Positions 24,836 to 33,339 of a stretch of DNA of 45,110 bases are shown in pieces. Origin of the DNA: Ruminiclostridium sp. GTDB taxonomy: Bacteria > Bacillota > Clostridia > Oscillospirales > Ruminococcaceae. Made by a program: the position numbers and the translations under genes. The first letter of the stretch is position 1, and each line of letters starts with the position of its first letter. The DNA lies in NCBI GenBank assembly GCA_017635675.1, contig JAGBLA010000140.1, positions 1-45,110 of the forward strand. The letters are read 5' to 3'. Below the pieces are notes generated by a model. It saw nothing but the letters and a program-made list of their open reading frames with translations. It did no database searches and was not told the origin of the DNA.

Positions 24836-26170
24836 TTGGAAAAGCGCAGATATTACGGCAGAAAGATAAAAAGGACCAGGAATCTGTATCGCAGGAAGCG
24901 GGGCGCGGGGCGCAAGGTGATGAGCACCGTGCTGCTGGTGCTGGCGGCTTCTGCGATAGCTTTTCTCGGATTTTGTATAGGCAAGCCCCTGCTTGACTAT
25001 ATCGGGAACATAGGCAAGGACGACACCTCCGTGTGGACGCCCCAGTCTTCATATACCGAGCTTCACGGCGAGGACACGACAGCGGAGACACCCGCCTCCG
25101 ACCCTGTCGGTCTTCCCGCCGAGGGGCAGATAGACGCTGCGGTCTCCACCGATGACAGCGGCACTGTCATCTCTCCCGGCTCCGAAACAGCGGAAAACGC
25201 GGAGACATCGGGAACTTTGGGTACGAACCAGCCCCACTCCACCACCAATGGGGAAGGGCGAATAGAGACATCGCTTATAATTCCTGCCGACGACGGCACG
25301 CTTGCAGCTATGGAAGCCCCCGCGAGCGCGCTCGCCAACCGCTCGTCGCTGGCGGCGGTGCTCGCCAAGGCAAAGGCGGCGGGGTGCAATTCAGTGGTAC
25401 TGCAGCTCAAAGACCGCAGCGGTCTGTTCAGATACAAGTCCTCTATCGACAGCATAGACGACAGCGATGTTGACGCGGGCTCGATGACCCTTGACGATAT
25501 CATGTCGGTGTTCCGCGAGAACGGGCTCACCCCGATAGCGGAGATAGCGGTGCTTTCCGACGATAAGGGCTGTGAGCAGTTCCCGGATATGAGCTTCAAG
25601 TGCATAGACGCGCCCGCGATATCGTGGCTGGATTACTCGCTTTCGCCGCCGCGCCGCTGGGCGAACCCCGAAAGCAACGCCACCCGCGAATACTTCGCCA
25701 TGGTGACTGCCGAGCTTACGGTAGCGGGATTTGAGAACATTCTCATAACCGACGTGACCTTCCCGAACTTCCAGAACTACGACACTCAGTTCATCGCGGG
25801 AAAATACTTTGCCGCCGACCGTTACAAGCTCCTTTACAACGTGATAAAATCGGGGAATATGATAGAGATGAAGGCTTCCGATGTCATCGGTGAGAAGTAC
25901 GGCAGGACTGCTGAGTGCCTCAACGATGTCTCGCAGCTCCACGACAACTCCGTGGCGCTGATAATCAGCCGCAGCGACCTTCCCACCTCGGCAGGCTATC
26001 CCGCCGACGCAAAGACCCTCACCGAGACAGTGACCGCCCTCGCGGAGAAGAACTGCAAGGGTCTGAAAATGATACCCGTGATAGACAGCTCGGGCTTTGA
26101 CGATGCCGAGCGCTCAAAGATAGTGAGCACATTGAGGGCTCTCGGATATGAAAGCTATATAATGCGCTGA
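24836..26170 (+). CDS. Membrane-anchored putative glycoside hydrolase-like TIM barrel
   Basis: A 444-residue protein. A very basic N-terminus is followed by one membrane segment (about 29-49), then a low-complexity T/S/E/P linker to about residue 145, and a C-terminal domain resembling the DUF4015-type putative glycoside hydrolase (AGCNSVVLQLKDRSGLFRY, NGLTPIAEIAVLSDD, WANPESNATREYFAMVTAEL, GFENILITDVTFPNF). Orientation would place the domain outside. Start is TTG with AAAGGGG upstream. It lies 33 bases after the RnfA-like gene, probably in the same operon. Substrate unknown. Confidence 0.65.
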   Translation: MEKRRYYGRKIKRTRNLYRRKRGAGRKVMSTVLLVLAASAIAFLGFCIGKPLLDYIGNIGKDDTSVWTPQSSYTELHGEDTTAETPASDPVGLPAEGQIDAAVSTDDSGTVISPGSETAENAETSGTLGTNQPHSTTNGEGRIETSLIIPADDGTLAAMEAPASALANRSSLAAVLAKAKAAGCNSVVLQLKDRSGLFRYKSSIDSIDDSDVDAGSMTLDDIMSVFRENGLTPIAEIAVLSDDKGCEQFPDMSFKCIDAPAISWLDYSLSPPRRWANPESNATREYFAMVTAELTVAGFENILITDVTFPNFQNYDTQFIAGKYFAADRYKLLYNVIKSGNMIEMKASDVIGEKYGRTAECLNDVSQLHDNSVALIISRSDLPTSAGYPADAKTLTETVTALAEKNCKGLKMIPVIDSSGFDDAERSKIVSTLRALGYESYIMR

Positions 26171-26190
26171 CAAAATATCGCTTTTTTCTC

Positions 26191-26219
26191 TTGCAATTGA
26201 CGGAGAAATATAGTATAAT
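26191..26219 (+). promoter_or_regulatory. SigA promoter of yajC
   Basis: TTGCAA, exactly 17 bases, TATAAT. A TTGACG also present at 26197 has the wrong spacing (11). Confidence 0.75.
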
Positions 26220-26258
26220 AAGCATTACGGCAAAAACGGAAAGAAAGGACACAAAAAC

Positions 26259-26618
26259 ATGGACATTTTAAGATTAATGGCAGCTACCGCTGCCGACCCC
26301 GCAATGCAGGGCAACGGATTAACATCTATCCTTTTTACGGTGGTACCCCTCGCGCTCATGCTGGTGGTATTCTACTTCCTGCTTATCCGCCCCGAGAAAA
26401 AGCGCGCGAAGAAGGACAAGGAAATGCGCGAGAACCTTCAGGTAGCCGATGAGGTAGTCACTATCGGCGGCATTATCGGAAGAGTGCTCAGCATACAGGA
26501 GGAGACCGTCGTAGTCGAGACCGGAAGCGACCGCAACCGCATAAGAGTATTAAAGACCGCGATAGCCGAGAACCGCACCGCTCATGACGACGTTGAAAAG
26601 GTGACTATCAAGAAGTGA
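26259..26618 (+). CDS. yajC: Preprotein translocase subunit YajC
   Basis: A 119-residue single-span protein, associated with SecDF in the Sec export complex. A hydrophobic segment at about 24-44 ends in FYFLLIRPEKKRAKKDKEMR, the YajC hallmark, followed by VADEVVTIGGIIGRVLSI. It has its own promoter and an AAAGGA site. The M23 peptidase gene follows 99 bases later, and secD-secF lie 2.5 kb downstream rather than adjacent. Confidence 0.95.
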   Translation: MDILRLMAATAADPAMQGNGLTSILFTVVPLALMLVVFYFLLIRPEKKRAKKDKEMRENLQVADEVVTIGGIIGRVLSIQEETVVVETGSDRNRIRVLKTAIAENRTAHDDVEKVTIKK

Positions 26619-26637
26619 CCCGTTGACAGCTTTTCGG

Positions 26638-26676
26638 GCGGCAGGATATCCGTGGGCGGAGAGAACTGCCGCTTTT
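26638..26676 (+). terminator. Possible terminator or attenuator after yajC
   Basis: GCGGCAG pairs with CTGCCGC across a 21-base loop and is followed by TTTTG. The T run is short, and no promoter was seen before the next gene, so read-through is likely. Confidence 0.4.
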
Positions 26677-26717
26677 GAAGTTTACAGGCGGTAATACTAT
26701 CGGAAGGAGGGATATAC

Positions 26718-28505
26718 TTGCAGGATAACGAGACCGTAAACGGCACAAAGTCAGACGATGCCGCAGAACGCAGAGCGGAAGCCCGTGCTGTGCGCAATGC
26801 CGCGCTGAAAGCGGAGATGAACGACCTTGCGGTATATCTCTCGAAATTCGGCAGATACATAATCATGATATTCGTCGGCGTTGCCAAGCGTCTCGCCAAG
26901 GGGACGGCAAAGCTCGCGGCGTATATCTGGAAACGCTCGGAGAACCTTGTGACAGCGCTCATGAAACGTATCGGGTATCTCCTTGTGCTTATAATGTCGC
27001 CGTTCGTCAAGGTGCACCACGCGCTCAGGCGGGCGCGGAGCGATATCCGCGAGAACCGTGTGTCCAAGGGTTTCGGAGCCGCGCTGAAAATAGCGTTCAC
27101 GCACCTCGGTGAGTTCATCTTCGGCTCCACGGGCGTCATGGTGACGCTGTTCAATATCGCGGCACCCGTGGTAAGCGTGCTGTTCCTGTTCAACATCGTT
27201 TCCTACGCGTCAAATCTCAATTACTGCGTTAAGCTCACGGTCAACGACAAGCTCCTCGGCTACGTTGAGAACGAGCAGGTATATTACGATGCCGACGAGA
27301 TACTAAAAGAGCGTATCAACTACCTGGGAAGCGACGAGAGTATTCGCCTTGAGCCCGAGTTTTCCATAGAGCTCGCCGGGACGAGCCCGCTGCTGACGAA
27401 GTACCAGGTGGCGGATATGATACTTGAATACTCCGACATCAAGGTCGAGTACGCCTACGGTTTCTATCTCAACGGCATATTCCAGGGCGCGGTCCCCGAC
27501 AATGCTCCCATAGCGGAGGCTCTTGACGGGCTTATCGAAAAGTACCGCGCCGCGCACCCGAACGCGGACGTATCGTTCCGCGATACGCTCGAATACTCCA
27601 CCGCGGGTCTTTACCTCTCGGGAAGTATCATAGACACCGACTGGCTCGTGTCACAGCTCACGAGTGTCAAGGCGAACGCGGGCTACTACATCGCGGAGGA
27701 GGGCGACACCCTCTCAGGCATCTGCGACAAGGTGGGCATTTCACTGCACCAGGCACAGCTCATGAACCCGGATATCGGCGACGGTGAGCTTTCCGCGGGC
27801 GACCATGTGAAGATAAGGGACGAGATACCGTTCCTGTCCGTGAACGTATCGGTCGTGGAGGATTATGACACCACCGTTGCGTACTCCACCGAGTATTACA
27901 ACGACGATTCGCTGTACAACGGCGTTACCCGCACTACGACATCGGGCGTGAACGGCACCAACCACATCACCGCGTCGGTAACATACGTGAACAACATCGA
28001 GACATCACGCCGCATAACCCATGCGACCGTCGTGAGCGCGCCTGTCACCGAGCGTATCGCTGTCGGCACAAAGGTGCCGCCCGAGCAGTATTCGTCGGCT
28101 GACGCGGGCTACGGCAAGTTCATCTGGCCTATGGAGGTCGGCAAGAGCCACGTAAGCGAGCTCACCTACTGGGACGGCGGCTACGCGGGACACGTGGGCA
28201 TAGATATCGTACAGGCTTACGGCGCGCCGATATACGCGGGCGGCAGCGGAACGGTATTGCTTTCCGGCTGGAACTACGGCTACGGCAACTGTGTCATCAT
28301 CGACCACGGCAACGGCTATCAGACCCTTTACGGTCACTGCAGCGAGCTGCTGGTGTCCGTCGGCGAGCAGGTGATCCAGGGTCAGATGATAGCCAAGGAG
28401 GGAAGCTCCGGCTATGTAACGGGTCCGCACCTGCACTTCGAGGTGCGCATGGGAAGCGTAAAGCTCAACCCGATAAACTATCTTGAGAACGTATATTACG
28501 GCTGA
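26718..28505 (+). CDS. M23 peptidase with LysM and G5 domains, membrane anchored
   Basis: A 595-residue cell-envelope protein. N-terminal cytosolic helices and hydrophobic segments (roughly 45-62, 86-96, 142-163) precede a large outer region. A LysM domain is visible at about 315-370 (YIAEEGDTLSGICDKVGI ... LMNPD ... GDHVKI), then a G5 domain (VEDYDTTVAYSTEYYNDDS to VSAPVTERIAVGTK), then the M23 metallopeptidase: GHVGID (H492, D496), HGNGYQTLYGH, and GPHLHFEV (H571, H573). It likely cleaves peptidoglycan cross-bridges or stems. Start is TTG with AGGAGG upstream. It resembles spore or vegetative wall endopeptidases of Clostridia. Confidence 0.92.
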   Translation: MQDNETVNGTKSDDAAERRAEARAVRNAALKAEMNDLAVYLSKFGRYIIMIFVGVAKRLAKGTAKLAAYIWKRSENLVTALMKRIGYLLVLIMSPFVKVHHALRRARSDIRENRVSKGFGAALKIAFTHLGEFIFGSTGVMVTLFNIAAPVVSVLFLFNIVSYASNLNYCVKLTVNDKLLGYVENEQVYYDADEILKERINYLGSDESIRLEPEFSIELAGTSPLLTKYQVADMILEYSDIKVEYAYGFYLNGIFQGAVPDNAPIAEALDGLIEKYRAAHPNADVSFRDTLEYSTAGLYLSGSIIDTDWLVSQLTSVKANAGYYIAEEGDTLSGICDKVGISLHQAQLMNPDIGDGELSAGDHVKIRDEIPFLSVNVSVVEDYDTTVAYSTEYYNDDSLYNGVTRTTTSGVNGTNHITASVTYVNNIETSRRITHATVVSAPVTERIAVGTKVPPEQYSSADAGYGKFIWPMEVGKSHVSELTYWDGGYAGHVGIDIVQAYGAPIYAGGSGTVLLSGWNYGYGNCVIIDHGNGYQTLYGHCSELLVSVGEQVIQGQMIAKEGSSGYVTGPHLHFEVRMGSVKLNPINYLENVYYG

Positions 28506-28548
28506 CGGCGCGGGAAACGGATAAATTCGGCGGCAAAGTGATATCTGC

Positions 28549-28577
28549 TTGACAAACTATGGCAGGACTGTTATAAT
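28549..28577 (+). promoter_or_regulatory. Consensus SigA promoter
   Basis: TTGACA, exactly 17 bases, TATAAT. The predicted start is only about 10 bases before the ATG at 28594, giving a very short leader. Confidence 0.88.
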
Positions 28578-28593
28578 AAGGTGGGGTGATGTT

Positions 28594-28920
28594 ATGTCCA
28601 AAGACGGAGCCGAGTTCTACGAGAACTTCACAAAAGAGATATTCGAGACAGTAAAGGGTCTGAGCAACGATGACAGAGGAGATTTCATCATCAATACCTA
28701 TGAAAACCTCTACGGCAAGCTCAGAACGGATACCGTAAGCAGCGGCGTGAACGTTGACATGGCAAAGCTGCGCGAAGACCTGAGCCACATCAGAGGTATC
28801 GGGGGACAGCGCCTTGACGAGATAATGGCGGTCATTCAGCGGCACCTTTCCGGCGACACCGCACCCGCACAGGTTATCGGCCGTGCGGACGGCGCTGACG
28901 ATGACGGGACAGAAAGCTGA
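28594..28920 (+). CDS. Small acidic protein of unknown function
   Basis: A 108-residue, acidic, predicted helical protein without signal peptide or membrane segment. I do not recognise a family. The stretch HIRGIGGQRLDEIMAVIQRHL has some likeness to a helix-hairpin-helix turn (GIGG), which is weak evidence. The ATG at 28594 was preferred to an upstream TTG because that TTG is the promoter -35. It has a perfect promoter and GGTGGGGTG as a possible ribosome-binding site. It lies between the M23 peptidase and secD. Confidence 0.75.
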   Translation: MSKDGAEFYENFTKEIFETVKGLSNDDRGDFIINTYENLYGKLRTDTVSSGVNVDMAKLREDLSHIRGIGGQRLDEIMAVIQRHLSGDTAPAQVIGRADGADDDGTES

Positions 28921-28967
28921 ACTTTCACGTGCGCCTTGTATCAAAGCATTTATATATTCCAATACTT

Positions 28968-28989
28968 ACGGCGGCAGAAATGCTGCCGT
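28968..28989 (+). terminator. Candidate terminator after the small acidic protein gene
   Basis: ACGGCGGCA pairs with TGCTGCCGT (one G-T pair) over a GAAA tetraloop. The downstream T run is poor (AATGTGCATTTT). Confidence 0.45.
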
Positions 28990-29044
28990 AATGTGCATTT
29001 TGACGATTTATTCATCAAATCGGGGAATTATTTGAAGAAAACGC

Positions 29045-29073
29045 TTGACTTATTCGCCGTTATGCACTATAAT
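29045..29073 (+). promoter_or_regulatory. SigA promoter of secD-secF
   Basis: TTGACT, exactly 17 bases, TATAAT, about 45 bases before the secD start. Confidence 0.88.
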
Positions 29074-29118
29074 ATTATAGTATTTCCATTAGCAAAAGAA
29101 ACGGAGTGAGACCAAAAA

Positions 29119-30525
29119 TTGAAGCAAGTCAAAAAACCGGTGTTTTTTATCGTGTTCATTCTCATCGCGGTATTCACATACTTCGCAATAGCGGGTTTCA
29201 GCACGTTCTACGGTGATATCGAGACCACACATATCAGAGGTGTCAAGGATATCCGCTGGGGCATAGATATCCGCGGAGGCGTTGACGTTACCTTCACGCC
29301 GTCCGAGGACGCGGTGAACGTCACTACCGATGATATCGACGCGGCACGCTCGATAATCGAGACACGTATGGTCGAGAAAAACATCACGGACTATGAAATT
29401 TATGTTGACCAGAACAGCAAGAGAATAATCTGCCGTTTCCCGTGGCAGTCAGACGATTCGAGCTTCGACCCCGAGCAGGCGGTAAAGGAGCTGGGCGAAA
29501 CAGCCATGCTCACATTCCGCAAGGGTTACAGCGGCGAGCTCACCACGGGTCAGACCTATGAAGACCTTGAGCTTGTGCTCTCGGGCGCGGATGTCGCAAA
29601 GGCTACTCCAATGTACAATACCCAGGATCACGAGTGGCTCGTTGACTTAGAGCTCAACGAAAGCGGCAAGGAAGCGTTCAAGAACGCTACGCAGGAAGCT
29701 TACGGCAACAACGGACGCATTTCTATCTGGATGGACGATATCGAAATATCCGCTCCGACGGTAAGCGCGGTCATCTACGACGGCAAGGCTACCATTTCCG
29801 GCAGCTTCGAGACCGCGGACGACGCGAAATCATTGGCGGACAAGATAAACGGCGGTTCGCTCCCGTTCAAGCTCGTAACGGACAGTTTCTCCACCATTTC
29901 CCCGACGCTCGGCACAGGCGCACGTGACGCTATGGCTATCGCAGGCGTTATCGCTTTCGCGCTTATCGCGGTGCTTATGATAGGTATGTACCGTCTGCCG
30001 GGAGTTATGGCGGTCATTTCCCTTGCGGGACAGGTCGCAGGTACATTCGCGGCTATCACAGGTTTCTTCGCCTTCAATGACAGCTTCACGCTCACTATCC
30101 CCGGTATCGCGGGTATCATTCTCGCGGTGGGCATGGGCGTTGACGCGAACGTTATCACCAACGAGCGCATCAAGGAGGAGCTTTACGCGGGCAAGACCAT
30201 TGACGGCTCGCTGTATATCGGCTTTAAACGCGCATTCTCCGCTATCTTCGACGGCAACATCACGATGCTCATAATCGCGGTCATCTTAATGGGCGCGTTC
30301 GGCACTCCCGACAGCTGGGCGTCGATAATCCTCTCTCCGATATTCACATGGTTCGGCGTTTCCACCGCAGGTTCTATCTACGCCTTCGGCTATACGCTTG
30401 CAGTGGGCGTTGTGCTCAACTTCCTGTTCGGTATCTTTACCACAAGGCTCATGACCATGTCGCTCTCGAGATTCAAAGCATTCAGAAATCCCGCTCTCTA
30501 CGGCGGCAAGAAGAGGGAGGGCTAA
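29119..30525 (+). CDS. secD: Protein translocase subunit SecD
   Basis: A 468-residue membrane protein of the RND superfamily that uses the ion gradient to help pull proteins through SecYEG. One N-terminal span, then the large extracytoplasmic P1 domain with DIRWGIDIRGGVDVTF and the SGSFETADDAKSLADKINGG region, and five C-terminal spans with GTGARDAM, GIAGIILAVGMGVDANV and ERIKEEL. Start is TTG with GGAGTGAG upstream. secF follows after three bases. Separate secD and secF genes, not a fused secDF. Confidence 0.96.
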   Translation: MKQVKKPVFFIVFILIAVFTYFAIAGFSTFYGDIETTHIRGVKDIRWGIDIRGGVDVTFTPSEDAVNVTTDDIDAARSIIETRMVEKNITDYEIYVDQNSKRIICRFPWQSDDSSFDPEQAVKELGETAMLTFRKGYSGELTTGQTYEDLELVLSGADVAKATPMYNTQDHEWLVDLELNESGKEAFKNATQEAYGNNGRISIWMDDIEISAPTVSAVIYDGKATISGSFETADDAKSLADKINGGSLPFKLVTDSFSTISPTLGTGARDAMAIAGVIAFALIAVLMIGMYRLPGVMAVISLAGQVAGTFAAITGFFAFNDSFTLTIPGIAGIILAVGMGVDANVITNERIKEELYAGKTIDGSLYIGFKRAFSAIFDGNITMLIIAVILMGAFGTPDSWASIILSPIFTWFGVSTAGSIYAFGYTLAVGVVLNFLFGIFTTRLMTMSLSRFKAFRNPALYGGKKREG

Positions 30526-30528
30526 GCT

Positions 30529-31464
30529 ATGAATAAGAACAGATTTGACTTCCTCAAAAATAAGAAGATATTCTTCATTATCCCGATAGCTATCGCAGTT
30601 ATCACCATACTCACCGCGCTTATCATCGGCGTTCCCGTGGATATCGAGTTCAAGGGCGGTACGATGCTAACTTACAGCTACACGGGCGACATCGACGTAA
30701 ACGCGGTAAAATCAAAGGTAGAGGGCATGAACCTCGGTACCGTGGGAGTTTCCACGGGTTCGGCGTTCGGTTCCGACCTTGAGACAGTGCAGGTTACATT
30801 CGCCTCCGACGAGGGACTTACCGCTGAAGTACAGGCGAACGTTACCAACGACCTCCAGACTGAGTTCGCGGGCAATGACCTCACCCTCGTGAACAGCCAG
30901 GACGTAAAGCCCAGCGCAGGCTTCTCCTTCTTCCTCAAATGCTTTGTGGCAGTATTGTTCTCGTTCCTGCTGCTCATCATCTATATAGCGGTGCGTTTCA
31001 AGAATATCGGCGGCTGGTCTGCGGGCGCATTCGCGCTTGTAGCACTCGCAAACGATGTATTCATGGTATTCGCGACATTCGTATTCATGAGGCTGCCCAT
31101 TGACGCGAATTTCATGGCGGTTATACTGACTATCCTCGGCTACTCGATAAACAACACTATCGTGCTTTACGACCGTGTGCGTGAGAACCGCAAGCTCTAC
31201 GGCAAGAAGCTCACTATCGACGAGCTGGTGAACAGCTCCATAAACCAGTCTCTCACACGTTCGATAAAGACCACGGTCACCACAGCGATAGCAGTTCTTT
31301 CGATGTGTGTCGTTGCGCTTATCTGCGGCGTTGAGTCGATAATCAGCTTCGTATTCCCGATGTTCGTGGGACTTATTGCGGGCTGCTACTCGTCCATATT
31401 CATCGCGGGTCCCGCATGGACGGTCTGGAAGAACGCTCACCCCGAAAAGGCTAAGAAAGCGTAA
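30529..31464 (+). CDS. secF: Protein translocase subunit SecF
   Basis: A 311-residue six-span partner of SecD. DIEFKGGTMLTYSYTG opens the P4-like domain, and the membrane part carries LANDVFMVFATF, GYSINNTIVLYDRVRENRKL and NQSLTRSIKTT, all SecF signatures. GGGAGGG before the ATG overlaps the secD end. Strong terminator downstream. Length is normal. Confidence 0.96.
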   Translation: MNKNRFDFLKNKKIFFIIPIAIAVITILTALIIGVPVDIEFKGGTMLTYSYTGDIDVNAVKSKVEGMNLGTVGVSTGSAFGSDLETVQVTFASDEGLTAEVQANVTNDLQTEFAGNDLTLVNSQDVKPSAGFSFFLKCFVAVLFSFLLLIIYIAVRFKNIGGWSAGAFALVALANDVFMVFATFVFMRLPIDANFMAVILTILGYSINNTIVLYDRVRENRKLYGKKLTIDELVNSSINQSLTRSIKTTVTTAIAVLSMCVVALICGVESIISFVFPMFVGLIAGCYSSIFIAGPAWTVWKNAHPEKAKKA

Positions 31465-31490
31465 GGCGGGCGTCTGAAATATGTGTCTTT

Positions 31491-31518
31491 CCCCTGCCGG
31501 ATACGGCAGGGGATTTTT
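31491..31518 (+). terminator. Strong terminator after secF
   Basis: CCCCTGCCG pairs perfectly with CGGCAGGGG over GATA, followed by ATTTTT. It ends only 18 bases before the start codon of the next gene, so it could also work as an attenuator for that gene. Confidence 0.92.
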
Positions 31519-31536
31519 GCAGAAGGAGGGTATATT

Positions 31537-32331
31537 ATGCTCGCAGGCGTGTCAACTGCATCTCTTTACCCGCTTGAAACAGAGAAAGCGGTAAGTACGC
31601 TCGGTGAGCTCGGTGTCAGAAATATCGAGCTCTTCGTCAACGATACTTCCGAGCTTGACGGTGACGTAAAGAAACAGATAAAGCTGTACACAACCGAGAA
31701 GAAGATGAACGTAATCTCTGTTCACCCCTTTTCCTCACCTCTTGAGACCCATTTTCTGTTTTCAGATTATCCACGGAGAGTTAAAACTATCACAGATATA
31801 TACAGACAGTATTTTGTATTTGCCCGTGATGTCGGTGCAAAGCTATTCGTTCTGCACGGCGCGTATCGGGAAGCTCGCTGCACTGACGAGACCTGTGTGG
31901 AAAGGTATCTGATGCTGAGCGATATTGCCGCAGACTACGGTATCACAATAGCGCAGGAGAATGTGCATTACTGCCGCAGCGGCAGCCTCGACTTCCTCAG
32001 ATATATGCAGCGTGAGTGCGGCGGGCGGGCAAAGTTCGTGCTGGACATAAAGCAGGCTGTGCGGGCGGGCTATGACCCGAAGGAGGTTGTAAAGGCGCTT
32101 GGCAGCGACATTATCCACATTCACGTGAGCGATAACAAGCAGGGAGCCGACTGTCTGCCCGTAGGAAAGGGTACGTATGACATCGCGGGGCTGGTATCGG
32201 AGCTGAACGGCGTTGGATTTGACGGCGCGCTGCTTATTGAGCTGTACCGTCGGAATTACGGCGAATATACCGAGTTGACAGATAGTGTAAACAGGCTCGA
32301 AAATATCATATCGTTATATGGTCAAGGCTGA
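31537..32331 (+). CDS. Sugar phosphate isomerase/epimerase-like TIM barrel
   Basis: A 264-residue protein of the xylose isomerase-like (AP endonuclease 2-like) TIM-barrel superfamily. Seen: LGELGVRNIELFVND at the N-terminus, VHPF, LFVLHGA, IAQENVH (E metal ligand candidate), FVLDIKQAVRAGYDP, IIHIHVSDN and ALLIELYRR. The actual substrate cannot be read. AAGGAGG precedes the ATG; an upstream start in frame would lie inside the secF terminator. No promoter was found between that terminator and the gene, so expression depends on read-through or an internal promoter in secF. Confidence 0.8.
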   Translation: MLAGVSTASLYPLETEKAVSTLGELGVRNIELFVNDTSELDGDVKKQIKLYTTEKKMNVISVHPFSSPLETHFLFSDYPRRVKTITDIYRQYFVFARDVGAKLFVLHGAYREARCTDETCVERYLMLSDIAADYGITIAQENVHYCRSGSLDFLRYMQRECGGRAKFVLDIKQAVRAGYDPKEVVKALGSDIIHIHVSDNKQGADCLPVGKGTYDIAGLVSELNGVGFDGALLIELYRRNYGEYTELTDSVNRLENIISLYGQG

Positions 32332-32373
32332 ACGGAGCCGACCTTTCTCACATAATTCTGCAAATATTTTCTT

Positions 32374-32438
32374 AATTGCAAAAAATATGAACATTTTTGT
32401 AAAAAAATCTTGCAATTGTAATTTTTTTATGGTAAAAT
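32374..32438 (+). promoter_or_regulatory. nrdR promoter with flanking TTGCAATT inverted repeat
   Basis: -35 TTGCAA (32410-32415), 17 bases, -10 TAAAAT (32433-32438) with TGG before it (extended -10). AATTGCAA at 32374-32381 and TTGCAATT at 32410-32417 form a 28-base-spaced inverted repeat whose right arm is the -35. Confidence 0.65.
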
Positions 32439-32482
32439 AATTAAGAAAAGCGTGAGACCCGAAAGGTGAAAGGAGCGATTAT

Positions 32483-32923
32483 ATGAGATGCCCCGAATGT
32501 GGCTTCGCAGACAGCAAGGTCATTGATTCGAGACCGACCGACGGTAAGATAAGACGCCGCCGCGAGTGCCTTGAATGTAAATGCCGTTTTACTACATACG
32601 AGATAGTGGAGAATGTCCCGCTTATGGTGGTCAAGAAAGACCATTCCATTGAGCCGTTCAACGCGGAAAAGCTCGTCGAGCGTATCCGCCGCGCGACGAT
32701 AAAGCGTCCCGTGAGCCTTGAAACGATAGAGAGCATGGTCGATGACATCGAATCGGAGCTCAAGAACAATCTCCAGAAGGAAGTCTCTTCGGCGCAGATA
32801 GGCGACATGGTGCTTGAAAAGCTCAAGAGCACCGATGTTGTGGCATATATCCGTTTCGCCTCGGTGTATAAGGAGTTCACCGATGCACAGAGCTTTATAA
32901 GCATGATATCCGAGCTTGAATAA
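32483..32923 (+). CDS. nrdR: Transcriptional repressor NrdR
   Basis: A 146-residue regulator of ribonucleotide reductase genes that senses ATP/dATP. The zinc ribbon is complete (C3, C6, C29, C32), with the typical SKVIDSRPTDGKIRRRREC, followed by an ATP-cone domain at about 49-139 (VVKKDHSIEPFNAEKLVERIRRA split over two stretches). AAAGGAG precedes the ATG. No ribonucleotide reductase gene is in the window. A HIT gene follows 32 bases later. Confidence 0.97.
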   Translation: MRCPECGFADSKVIDSRPTDGKIRRRRECLECKCRFTTYEIVENVPLMVVKKDHSIEPFNAEKLVERIRRATIKRPVSLETIESMVDDIESELKNNLQKEVSSAQIGDMVLEKLKSTDVVAYIRFASVYKEFTDAQSFISMISELE

Positions 32924-32955
32924 GCGAGGAAAATTACGATAAAAGGAGAAATAAC

Positions 32956-33297
32956 ATGAATGACTGCATTTTCTGCAAGATAATCGCGGGGGAGATACCC
33001 TCGGCAAAGGTATATGAGGACGACAAGCTGCTCGCGTTCAAGGACATCAATCCTCAGGCACCTGTGCATATCCTTATTATCCCGAAGGCGCACTATGAGA
33101 GCGTGAACGCGCTTGACGAGAGCACTGCGCCCATTGTGGGCGACATAATGCTGCTGGCGGCGAAACTCGCAAAGGAGAACGGGCTCGACGGCGGGTACCG
33201 CCTTATCACGAATATAGGCGATGACGGCGGACAGACCGTTAAGCACCTTCACTTCCACCTGCTTGGCGGTGTGAAGCTCTCCGAGAAAATGGCATAA
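32956..33297 (+). CDS. HIT family (HinT-like) protein
   Basis: A 113-residue histidine-triad nucleotide-binding protein. NDCIFCKIIAGEIPSAKVYE is the standard N-terminus (with the zinc-type Cys pair), and the triad is VKHLHFHLLGG (H97, H99, H101). Such enzymes hydrolyse purine phosphoramidates such as adenylated lysine. AAAGGAG before the ATG; probably co-transcribed with nrdR. Confidence 0.95.
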   Translation: MNDCIFCKIIAGEIPSAKVYEDDKLLAFKDINPQAPVHILIIPKAHYESVNALDESTAPIVGDIMLLAAKLAKENGLDGGYRLITNIGDDGGQTVKHLHFHLLGGVKLSEKMA

Positions 33298-33336
33298 AAA
33301 AATACCCGCGGAACTTTAAGCTCCGCGGGTGTTTTA
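33296..33336. terminator. Bidirectional intrinsic terminator
   Basis: ACCCGCGGA pairs with TCCGCGGGT over a nine-base loop. T run GTTTT on the plus side and an A run on the other side serve the HIT gene (plus) and the ECF gene (minus), which converge here. Confidence 0.92.
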
Positions 33337-33339
33337 TGT

